A stretch of DNA of 16,579 nt, taken from assembly GCA_045534095.1 (NCBI GenBank), contig JAZSJA010000093.1, positions 1 through 16,579 of the forward strand, given 5' to 3'. Below, one piece after another: positions 7,317 through 13,716 of this stretch. The notes under the pieces are model-generated. The model was not told the origin of the DNA and did not search any database. It was given only the letters and a program-made list of their open reading frames with translations. The translations under genes were made by a program, and so were the position numbers. The stretch is from UMGS1279 sp045534095. GTDB taxonomy: Bacteria; Bacillota; Clostridia; Oscillospirales; Acutalibacteraceae. The stretch's first letter is position 1. Every line of letters begins with the position of its first letter.

Positions 7317-7330
7317 AAAGGAGAATTTTT

Positions 7331-7978
7331 GTGCAAAAAGAAACCAATTTTTTAACCGAAACTGACACCAAAGAACCTTCAACCGAAACAGAAGCTCAAA
7401 ATACTATATCTTCAACAGTCGGCGAAAACAACTTGGATGTTCAGTCCCAAAACAAAAAAGAGGGTGAAACCTCTGAAAAAATTCAGTCTGATGATTCAAT
7501 TTCGGCTGAGTTTGAAGAACTTATTAAAGGTCCCTATAAGGCTGCCTTTACCAAAAAGGTACAAGGCATTATTAACAAACGCTTTAAAGAGCAAAAAATG
7601 GTCGAAAGCAAAGAGGCCTCATCTTACCAAACTGAGGAAAACCTTAACAGTAATTCTGATAAAGACAGTTCTTCCTCCTCCCCTGAAACTAAAACAACCG
7701 ATTCTGTTTACAATTCTTTAATTGCAGCCGGCATCGACTCCGAAACGGCATATCGTGTCCTCCACCTTGATGAAATTATGGACTCCTCGATGCGCTACGG
7801 GGCTGAACTGGCAGCTAAACAGCTGACCGACAGTTTAAGGAAAAAATCGACCAGACCATACGAATCCGCCTTGTCTCAAAGGGGGTATTCAGCAAAAACT
7901 ACCGCAAGCAACCTTACTCCCGAAAAACGTAAGGAGCTTGCCAAAAAAGCCTTAATGGGCGAACAAATTGGATTTTAA
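7331..7978 (+). CDS. Phage capsid scaffolding-like protein
   Basis: A 215-residue, highly charged protein starting at GTG 7331. The start is set by AAAGGAG (7317-7323) with 7-nt spacing; the frame is open 35 codons further upstream, but that part runs through the structured leader. The first ~58 residues are Glu/Thr/Ser-rich and probably disordered. Residues about 60-90 (EFEELIKGPYKAAFTKK, then GIINKRFKEQ) match the helical segment that recurs in scaffold proteins next to N4-gp56-type capsid genes. A Ser-rich stretch and a helical region follow, and the C-terminus is basic, as expected for the capsid-binding end of a scaffold. Its position immediately before the capsid gene supports the role. 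Sequence similarity among scaffolds is low, so the call rests on pattern and context. Confidence 0.75.
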   Translation: MQKETNFLTETDTKEPSTETEAQNTISSTVGENNLDVQSQNKKEGETSEKIQSDDSISAEFEELIKGPYKAAFTKKVQGIINKRFKEQKMVESKEASSYQTEENLNSNSDKDSSSSSPETKTTDSVYNSLIAAGIDSETAYRVLHLDEIMDSSMRYGAELAAKQLTDSLRKKSTRPYESALSQRGYSAKTTASNLTPEKRKELAKKALMGEQIGF

Positions 7979-7992
7979 AGGAGAAATTTTAA

Positions 7993-9207
7993 ATGAGCGA
8001 AAATATTAAAACAAACGAAACTACACTTTCCAGCGATATGCGTACCTATTATAAGGATTATCTTTGCGATAACGCTAACGAAAATCTTGTGCATGACCAA
8101 TTTGGTCAAAAGCATCCCATCCCAAAGGGCAATGGTAAAACCATCGAGTTTAGAAAATACTCACCCCTCCCTAAGGCAACCAAGCCCCTTGCAGAAGGCA
8201 TTACACCGGACGGCCAGGAGTTAAAGGTTTCTACCGTTTCCTCCACCGTATCCCAGTACGGCGGTTGGGTTGGCATTCCCGATATGCTTGAACTAACCAC
8301 CATTGATACCAATATGGTTCAGGCAACCGAGATTTTAGGCGACCAAGCCGGTAGAACTCTTGATACCGTTACAAGAGAGGTTTTAAATGGCGGCACAAAC
8401 GTTATGTACGCCCCTATTATCAGCAATGGTGTTACCACACCCGTTTCTGCACGTTCTTCACTTACCGCAGATTCTAAGCTTACCGTAGACGTTATTCTTC
8501 GTGCTGCTGCAAAGCTTAAAAACAACCTTGCAAAACCCATTAATGGTAGCTATGTTGCCATTATTCACCCCTTTGTAGCATACGATCTTATGCGTAGCGA
8601 GGAGTGGATGGATGCTCACAAGTATTCTGCTCCCGAAAATCTTTTTAACGGCGAGGTTGGTAAAATTGGCAACGTTCGTTTTGTTGAATCTAACGAGGCG
8701 AAAATTTTTCGCGGAGAAGATTTAACCTCCACCTCTCGTACACTCACTATAATTACTACTGAAAATAACGCCACCTCAATTCCTGTATCTGAAACACTCA
8801 CTTCAGAAGACGCATCTAAGCTTATGGGCAGAAGCGTAATTATCAGCGGTCAGTTAAGGGAAATCGTTGAGGTAATTTCAGACGGTAATGACCCTACAAC
8901 CATTATTATCGATGAGGCAGTAAATATCTCAGAAAATGACTTTATTTACCCCGGCGAGGGCGGTCAGGACGGCATTTCCGTTTACTCCACCCTTATTCTT
9001 GGTGCTAACGCATATGGTGTTACCGAACTCGAAAACGGTGGCCTTGAGCACATTGTAAAGCAGCTTGGTTCTGCGGGTACTGCCGACCCATTGAATCAGA
9101 GAGCCTCTGCAGGTTGGAAGGCTACTAAAACTGCCGAACGCTTGGTAGAAAATTATATGATTCGTGTAGAATCTTGCTCTACCTTTGCTGACGAATACGC
9201 AAACTAA
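7993..9207 (+). CDS. Major capsid protein, N4-gp56 family
   Basis: A 404-residue capsid subunit. The N-terminus has the family pattern: TYYKDYL, then LVHDQFGQKHPIPKGNGKT, then 'IEFRKYSPL' and 'EGITPDG'. QYGGWVGIPD and 'LGDQAGRTLDTVTREVLNGG' follow, and the C-terminus carries 'LGANAYGVTELENGG', 'VKQLGSAGTADPLNQR' and 'GWKATKTAERLVENYMIRVE'. These are hallmarks of N4-gp56-type HK97-fold capsids, which assemble the icosahedral shell of certain tailed phages. Residues about 240-326 are an extra beta-rich insertion before the last conserved block, ending in 'DFIYPGEGG'. The RBS AAAGGAG (7977-7983) overlaps the stop of the scaffold gene. Codon use is rich in C-ending codons like the neighbouring host genes. 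There is no sign of frameshift or truncation. Confidence 0.95.
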   Translation: MSENIKTNETTLSSDMRTYYKDYLCDNANENLVHDQFGQKHPIPKGNGKTIEFRKYSPLPKATKPLAEGITPDGQELKVSTVSSTVSQYGGWVGIPDMLELTTIDTNMVQATEILGDQAGRTLDTVTREVLNGGTNVMYAPIISNGVTTPVSARSSLTADSKLTVDVILRAAAKLKNNLAKPINGSYVAIIHPFVAYDLMRSEEWMDAHKYSAPENLFNGEVGKIGNVRFVESNEAKIFRGEDLTSTSRTLTIITTENNATSIPVSETLTSEDASKLMGRSVIISGQLREIVEVISDGNDPTTIIIDEAVNISENDFIYPGEGGQDGISVYSTLILGANAYGVTELENGGLEHIVKQLGSAGTADPLNQRASAGWKATKTAERLVENYMIRVESCSTFADEYAN

Positions 9208-9218
9208 TTTTTCACTTG

Positions 9219-9241
9219 GGGGTGCCGTGTAAACGGCCCCT
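9219..9241 (+). promoter_or_regulatory. Stable GNRA-capped hairpin just after the capsid gene
   Basis: GCCGT (9224-9228) and ACGGC (9233-9237) close a GTAA loop, which is a GNRA tetraloop in RNA. The stem extends through GGGG/CCCT (9219-9222 with 9238-9241) around a single bulged T at 9223. No T tract follows, so full termination is unlikely. In this position it more plausibly protects or sets the 3' end of the capsid mRNA, or partly reduces downstream transcription. Confidence 0.6.
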
Positions 9242-9276
9242 CAGGTATTTTAAAAACTATAACGGAGGAATTTAAA

Positions 9277-9618
9277 ATGGCTGAAACAAAATCAACCGCC
9301 AATCTTGAAAAAGAGATAAAGAGATTAAAGGCGGAACTTGAACAAAAAGAAACAAAAAATAATAAAAAATGCGAGAAAATAATCGCCAATGAGGAGTACA
9401 TGAAAAAGCCTGTAATCATAAAGCTTTTTAAAGATAATGGACGCTATCGCGATGACGTTTACGTAGCAGTTAACGACCGCTCATATCTGATTAAACGCGG
9501 TGTCGAGGTTACTGTACCCCGCTTTGTTGAACAAGCCTTAAAAAACTCTTTAACCCAAGATCAGTACGTTGCATCCTTGGTTGAAAAGCTTCAAGACGAT
9601 TACGAAAAGAGTCTATAA
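9277..9618 (+). CDS. Small coiled-coil protein of N4-gp56-type phage clusters
   Basis: A 113-residue protein. Residues about 7-40 are a strongly charged Lys/Glu helix with heptad-like spacing, a likely coiled coil. The C-terminal part (about 46-110) has 'IKLFKDNGRYRDDVYVAVN', 'YLIKRGVEVTVPRFV' and a final amphipathic helix. This is a pattern I associate with a small protein encoded just after N4-gp56-type capsid genes in phages of gut Firmicutes. Its function is not established; a capsid accessory or head-completion role is a guess from position. GGAGG (9264-9268) lies 8 nt before the ATG. It follows the capsid gene after a 69-nt gap that holds the GNRA hairpin. Confidence 0.75.
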   Translation: MAETKSTANLEKEIKRLKAELEQKETKNNKKCEKIIANEEYMKKPVIIKLFKDNGRYRDDVYVAVNDRSYLIKRGVEVTVPRFVEQALKNSLTQDQYVASLVEKLQDDYEKSL

Positions 9619-9641
9619 TTTTTCAAGGAGGATACAAAAAT

Positions 9642-10733
9642 ATGTCAAGCTATACCTTAAATTTAAAGGTTGAAGGAGGCGAGATTTCAGCCGATAAAAG
9701 TCTTTTGACTGCTGATTCTGTTGAATATATAATAGCTTCTTTCACCTTTGATGAAAGTTGGACTGATCTTTATAAAACTGCCGTTTTTCGTGTGGGTGAG
9801 CTTGTATATCACGCTCCCTTGGAAAACAACGCCTGTAACATACCCTTTGAAGCTCTCAAGGAGCCTATTATGTACATTTCGGTATACGGTGTTTTGAATG
9901 TCACCCGTGCCACTACAACCGAACTGGCTATACAAATTCAAAATAGCGGTTACACCGTTTGCACGCCCTCTGCCCCAACACCCGACCCATACAACTATTT
10001 TATAGAGCGTGCAACCGAACTTAAAAATCAGTCGGAAAACTATATGGCCCAATGTAAAAGCAGTGTGGCAAGTGCAGAGAATTTTAAAAATATCACCGAA
10101 GCAAATCTTGATGCTACAAACGAAGCCAAAAACATCGCTGTTTCAAGCAGTGAATCAGCTTCGAAATCGGCAAACGCCTGTGCAACTGCTTTATCCGAGC
10201 TTTCAGAACACGAAAAATTTTTGACCGCACTAAGTAAGAAAATGCAAAACGCTGCAGATTCTGCTTTAAGCTCGGCTTCGAAAGCCGAAACAGCCGTATT
10301 AACGGGCATAGAAAACCATAATTCTGAGGGTAACGACCTGGCACATCCTAACATAGTAGAGATTGCAAATACTGCCAAAACTATTGCACTTGGCAAAGCT
10401 AATTCTTTATGTTTTGATACTGAAGAACAACTTATCGCCTGGACCGAGGGCAGATTTATTCGCCCCGATGGTAAAACAACATCAGACCTTAATGTAGGCG
10501 ATAATCTATATATTTTAGAGGTGGACGTTCCCGATTATTGGTGGGATGGCAATTCAATTCAGCCCCTTGGTACAGAAAAGCCTGATTTTTCTGATTACTA
10601 TACCAAATCTCAAATAGATGCAAGGGTTTCAAATGCAACCTTTAATCTTATAAGTCGAAGCGATTACAATGCACTTTATTCGGCAGGAACCTTGGATGCA
10701 GGAAGAATCTACTTTGTTTATGAGGAGGGTTAA
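9642..10733 (+). CDS. Phage fibre/upper-baseplate-like structural protein
   Basis: A 363-residue modular protein. Residues 1-105 are a beta-sandwich-like N-terminal domain with the pattern 'SFTFDESWTDLYKTAVFR' and 'YISVYGVL', as in the attachment domains of tail-fibre or baseplate proteins from Clostridia phages. A Pro-rich linker (about 108-116) leads to a long Ala/Ser-rich helix (about 120-215), a likely trimeric coiled coil. An 'HNSEGNDLAHPNI' turn (226 onward) follows, then a small Trp-rich domain (about 250-312). The fibre motif YYTKSQID is at 319-326, and a short C-terminal domain 'ISRSDYNAL ... GRIYFVYE' ends the protein. No chaperone or enzyme domain is seen. AAGGAGG (9625-9631) is 10 nt before the ATG. 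It would form a spike or fibre; the partner is unknown. Confidence 0.8.
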   Translation: MSSYTLNLKVEGGEISADKSLLTADSVEYIIASFTFDESWTDLYKTAVFRVGELVYHAPLENNACNIPFEALKEPIMYISVYGVLNVTRATTTELAIQIQNSGYTVCTPSAPTPDPYNYFIERATELKNQSENYMAQCKSSVASAENFKNITEANLDATNEAKNIAVSSSESASKSANACATALSELSEHEKFLTALSKKMQNAADSALSSASKAETAVLTGIENHNSEGNDLAHPNIVEIANTAKTIALGKANSLCFDTEEQLIAWTEGRFIRPDGKTTSDLNVGDNLYILEVDVPDYWWDGNSIQPLGTEKPDFSDYYTKSQIDARVSNATFNLISRSDYNALYSAGTLDAGRIYFVYEEG

Positions 10734-10735
10734 AA

Positions 10736-11104
10736 ATGACTTTATTTGATGTTATAACAACAGTTAATAAAGAATTTCCAAATGCTGATGGCGTTGATAT
10801 TTGCCATATGGTAAATGAATTGCAATTAAAAATAACAAGCGAAATATTTTCGCCGCACGGAATAATCGCTCCCTACGAAAATTTGAACTACAAAACAGAC
10901 GTAAATACACAATTACTTTTAGATAATGAATATCGCTCAATTTATTTTTACTATATTTATTCACTTCTGTATCTTAAAGAATTGGATTTTGAAAACGCTA
11001 ATTCATATTCTGTTCTTTTTAACCAAAGCTTTGAGGAATTAGCGATATCGTTCAGACGTAAATACAAGCCCATAAAAAACACTCCGCTTAAAGGAGGTAT
11101 TTAA
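10736..11104 (+). CDS. Phage head-tail/adaptor-like small protein
   Basis: A 122-residue, mostly helical protein. It matches the shape of a small family found in phages of gut Firmicutes. The N-terminus has 'VNELQLKITSEIF' (family pattern: Asn-Glu, then an acidic helix ending in an E-I-F-type motif). An 'IAPYENLNYKTDVNTQLLL' stretch follows, and the C-terminus has 'FNQSFEELAISFRRKYKP'. Such proteins sit between capsid and tail genes and are usually listed as head-tail connection candidates, without direct proof. The ATG follows the fibre gene stop by 2 nt, and the RBS (GAGGAGGG, 10722-10729) lies within the end of that gene. It is more AT-rich than the capsid gene. The molecular role is inferred from context only. 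Confidence 0.65.
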   Translation: MTLFDVITTVNKEFPNADGVDICHMVNELQLKITSEIFSPHGIIAPYENLNYKTDVNTQLLLDNEYRSIYFYYIYSLLYLKELDFENANSYSVLFNQSFEELAISFRRKYKPIKNTPLKGGI

Positions 11105-12952
11105 ATGAAGCTTCCTGTTTTAAACAATTTTTTGAAAGCAAATAATAAGTTTGGTGGATTTGGCGGCATTGAAGAAGACGGTCTTTACGATGCCATAAAT
11201 CTTGTTTGCAGCGACAAATGTCACACCAGAAATGCAAGAAAAGCAGTAATGCTGTACGATACTACGCCCGACCAAATTATCCCTTGTGAAAATCGTTTGT
11301 TTTTTAGATTTGGTAACACTCTAAAGGAAGTTATTAAAAAACCTGATGGTACTCTTGAAGAAAACGGTGCTGAATATTCTCTTAAAAATTTAAATCCCTC
11401 TCCTGACCGTAAGGTTATACTATGGGAAGATGAAGTTTATGTTTTGCCCGATAATATTCAAGTAGGAGTGGATAAGTGGTATCCTTTTGGAACTGAATAT
11501 TCATCCGCCCTGGCTTTTCCTTTTGTAAACGCCCGAACCCTTTTTTATCCAAACAGTTTTGCCAGCAGCAACTATTGTCCTGATGCGGAATTTTTAAGGG
11601 TTGGAATGAAACTAAGATTTTCTTGGGTGCCATCAAAGGTGTTCACCATTACGACTATTGAAAAGAAAAACGTCACCTATGAGGAGGGCGTTTTTGAAGA
11701 AGGTATTAGAGTAACCCTTGATTCAAACGTTTCAAAATACGATTCAGTACCTACAAACGCAACCGCTGAATATACCAATCCCCAAAACCGTCCAATATTA
11801 AATGATTTGGTAATCGGCTATAATCATAGCATATACTTTTGGGGAGAGTCCATAGTTATATATAGCGTTGATTCCGATTACTCATTTTCTTTAAGAGATT
11901 TTTTCAAAGAGGGGCAAATGGTAAAAATCAGTGGCTCCTCTCTTGAAGAAAATAACGCTACTCTCAGAATAATTGATATATCAGAACACACACTACGTTT
12001 CGATCGAGAAATGGCACCAATATACGAAGCCGATAAGACTATAATAACTATTACGCCGATCATCCCTGATTTTTCTCATTTTTTAATAACTGAAGATAGG
12101 CTTTTTGGCATTGAAAATTCTAGCGGAAAATTTTATATTTCGGCACTTAAAAATCCTTTCTTGTTTTATGATAAATCCACATTGAAAGAAGATTCTTGGT
12201 CGGTAAAAATCAATGGGAACTGCACCGGTATTGCAGGTTGGAAGGATAACATAATATGTTTTACTGAGGATGGTGGATTTAGAATTTTAGGTTATCACGC
12301 CCTGAATTTTGGTTTAAGACAGCTTTCCTTAAACGGTATTAAAAAAGGCTACGGCAATACCCTTGTTCGTGTGGGAGATACCCTTTATTATGCTTCTGAA
12401 AAGGGTATTATGAAATATTCAGGCGGTAGCGATAAGAAAATATCCAATTCGATTTTGAAACTCACTCATATAGAATCCACCATTGCCGACGGAACCTTCG
12501 TTTATATGCTCTCTAACAACAGAATTTGGGTATATGATACCGAAATGGAGCGTTGGTGGAGTGAGGATGCAGAGAATATAACGGAACTTTTTGAGTTTGG
12601 TGGCGAAAAATATTTGCAGTCCCCCGGGGCAATTTATGTAATCGACGAAACAACAAGCACCGCTTGCAAGTGGAGTTTTGAACTGCCCTTTTTAAAAAAT
12701 CATACCAGCAAAAAGGTTATCCCTCTACACTTTACTCTTGATTATTCATCAGATACAAACTGCGAACTGTCTCTTTATTTTAGAGGTCACGGCCAATCTT
12801 ATTGGCAAAAATGCGGTAGCTATAACCTGGAAAATGAAGGTACAATTAAAATCCCACTTATTAAAAAACATTCTAAAGATTTTAAAATAAGAGTGGAGGG
12901 TAAGGGAACTTTTTCTCCCGATTTATGGTGTATATATTATAAAAACACATAA
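11105..12952 (+). CDS. Large beta-rich phage tail-type protein, probably propeller-like
   Basis: A 615-residue protein with no signal peptide or membrane helix. The start follows AAGGAGGT (11091-11098), and the ATG begins right after the preceding stop. Short beta-strand units with aromatic ends recur along the central half (for example 'NRLFFRFGNTLKE', 'DEVYVLPDNIQ', 'DNIICFTEDGGFRIL', 'DTLYYASEKGIMKYSG', 'TFVYMLSNNRIWVYDTE'), as in a beta-propeller. The C-terminal ~100 residues form another beta domain with 'ELSLYFRGHG', 'GTIKIPLI' and 'FKIRVEGKGTFSPDLW'. The 'WVYDTEMERWWSED' and 'RVEGKG' features are shared with tail-associated proteins of gut Firmicutes phages encoded after the small head-tail gene. 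It would be a tail hub, tail tip or receptor-contact protein; which one cannot be decided. No disruption is seen. Confidence 0.72.
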   Translation: MKLPVLNNFLKANNKFGGFGGIEEDGLYDAINLVCSDKCHTRNARKAVMLYDTTPDQIIPCENRLFFRFGNTLKEVIKKPDGTLEENGAEYSLKNLNPSPDRKVILWEDEVYVLPDNIQVGVDKWYPFGTEYSSALAFPFVNARTLFYPNSFASSNYCPDAEFLRVGMKLRFSWVPSKVFTITTIEKKNVTYEEGVFEEGIRVTLDSNVSKYDSVPTNATAEYTNPQNRPILNDLVIGYNHSIYFWGESIVIYSVDSDYSFSLRDFFKEGQMVKISGSSLEENNATLRIIDISEHTLRFDREMAPIYEADKTIITITPIIPDFSHFLITEDRLFGIENSSGKFYISALKNPFLFYDKSTLKEDSWSVKINGNCTGIAGWKDNIICFTEDGGFRILGYHALNFGLRQLSLNGIKKGYGNTLVRVGDTLYYASEKGIMKYSGGSDKKISNSILKLTHIESTIADGTFVYMLSNNRIWVYDTEMERWWSEDAENITELFEFGGEKYLQSPGAIYVIDETTSTACKWSFELPFLKNHTSKKVIPLHFTLDYSSDTNCELSLYFRGHGQSYWQKCGSYNLENEGTIKIPLIKKHSKDFKIRVEGKGTFSPDLWCIYYKNT

Positions 12953-12980
12953 AAACTCGCCGAAACAATCCGACGAGTTT
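12951..12980 (-). terminator. Intrinsic terminator of mntP, possibly bidirectional
   Basis: AAACTCG (12953-12959) pairs with CGAGTTT (12974-12980). Two further C-G pairs lie inside after one mismatch, with an 8-nt loop. Read on the minus strand, the stem runs into five T beyond CGAG, the right layout for mntP, whose stop is at 12992. On the plus strand the T run is short, but the hairpin begins next to the 615-residue gene's stop, so it may also slow transcription from the capsid block. Confidence 0.75.
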
Positions 12981-12991
12981 ACAAAACTTAT

Positions 12992-13558
12992 TTAAAAGGT
13001 TATAACTTCCAAATGCTCCAACAAAATTTTAACACCTAAAAGTATAAGCACTGCACCACCTATGAATTCTGCCTTGCTTTTGAATTTGCAACCTACTATT
13101 CTGCCAATCCATACACCAATAGCCGAAAGAACAAAGGTTATGACACCTATTAAGGAAATTGAACTTACTACATTTACCTTTAAAAAGGCAAGCATAATTC
13201 CAACCGCAAAGGCATCAATACTGGTTGCGACTGCCAACGGAAGCATGGCTCTTGGAGAAAAATCGTCTGTATGTACCTCTTCATCCTTTGAAAAAGCTTC
13301 TCTTATCATATTGGCGCCAATTACAAAAAGCAGTACAAAGGCGATCCAATGGTCCACCGTTTGCACGTACTCGCTGAAATTCGTGCCTAAAAAATAGCCT
13401 ATGAGGGGCATAAGTGCCTGGAATCCACCAAAATAAAGTCCTGTTATTATTAGATGACGGGGCTTTATTTTTTTTACGGTAAGACCTTTACAGGTAGCAA
13501 CTGCAAAAGCATCCATAGCCAAAAGGAATGCCATACCGATTTGTTCAAATATACTCAA
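12992..13558 (-). CDS. mntP: Putative manganese efflux pump MntP
   Basis: A six-helix membrane protein of the MntP (YebN) family, which exports manganese to prevent metal toxicity. The internal duplication is visible: MDAFAV near residues 15-20 and SIDAFAV near 113-119, whose aspartates lie in membrane helices. The gene is 188 residues from TTG at 13558. This start is preferred over the TTG at 13564 because AAAGAGG on the minus strand then has a workable 9-nt spacing (3 nt for the other), and because 'MSIFEQ' matches typical MntP N-termini. The untranslated leader is about 30 nt, so there is no room for the manganese-sensing yybP-ykoY riboswitch found before some mntP genes. Confidence 0.93.
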   Translation of the reverse strand: MSIFEQIGMAFLLAMDAFAVATCKGLTVKKIKPRHLIITGLYFGGFQALMPLIGYFLGTNFSEYVQTVDHWIAFVLLFVIGANMIREAFSKDEEVHTDDFSPRAMLPLAVATSIDAFAVGIMLAFLKVNVVSSISLIGVITFVLSAIGVWIGRIVGCKFKSKAEFIGGAVLILLGVKILLEHLEVITF

Positions 13559-13596
13559 AATCAATGACCTCTTTATTTTTAAAAAATAACATTAAC

Positions 13597-13625
13597 ATTT
13601 TAATATATGAAGCAAGAAAAATCAA
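13597..13625 (-). promoter_or_regulatory. Candidate mntP promoter
   Basis: Read on the minus strand, TTGATT (13625-13620) and TAAAAT (13602-13597) are separated by exactly 17 bp. Transcription would start near 13590, giving a leader of about 30 nt. It diverges from the alpha-galactosidase promoter within the same intergenic stretch. Confidence 0.45.
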
Positions 13626-13648
13626 TATAAAAATTACAAATTTTTTTG

Positions 13649-13677
13649 TTGCAATAATGTGCCATAAAAGGTATAAT
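13649..13677 (+). promoter_or_regulatory. Probable promoter of the alpha-galactosidase/M55 unit
   Basis: TTGCAA (13649-13654) and a perfect TATAAT (13672-13677) are separated by 17 bp. Transcription would begin near 13684, about 33 nt before the ATG at 13717. No clear operator palindrome is seen, and there is no sugar regulator gene next to it. Confidence 0.65.
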
Positions 13678-13716
13678 AAACATATCTTTAGATTATTTGA
13701 TAATTTGGAGGCTTTT

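Larger units (their letters stand above)
7203..12952 (+). mobile_element. Phage-derived capsid/tail gene block without packaging or integration genes
   Basis: Six same-strand genes with short spacings encode a scaffold-like protein, an N4-gp56-type major capsid protein, a small coiled-coil protein, a fibre/baseplate-like protein, a head-tail-like protein and a large beta-rich tail-type protein. The order matches the middle of a tailed-phage morphogenesis region. Terminase, portal, protease, tape measure, holin/endolysin, integrase and repressor genes are absent, and no direct-repeat attachment sites were seen. A host-type terminator lies on the left (7119-7167) and the mntP terminator on the right (12951-12980). 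Intact frames and host-like codon use argue against recent decay. Either a prophage remnant that kept selected genes or a domesticated module would fit. Confidence 0.7.

Noticed and set aside
7226..7330. 35-codon extension of the scaffold-like protein through the leader
   Set aside because: No RBS precedes the upstream GTG, and the stretch is built of stem-forming sequence. AAAGGAG sits 7 nt before GTG 7331.
7168..12990. Attachment-site direct repeats flanking the capsid block
   Set aside because: No matching repeat of useful length was found between the left edge (7168-7230) and the right edge (12950-12990) by eye.
13528..13716. 63-codon extension of the alpha-galactosidase
   Set aside because: It crosses the divergent promoter region and overlaps the start of mntP, with no RBS. 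The family N-terminus fits the ATG at 13717.
13565..13716. Manganese (yybP-ykoY) riboswitch before mntP
   Set aside because: The likely mntP transcript leader is only about 30 nt, and no such folded element is visible.
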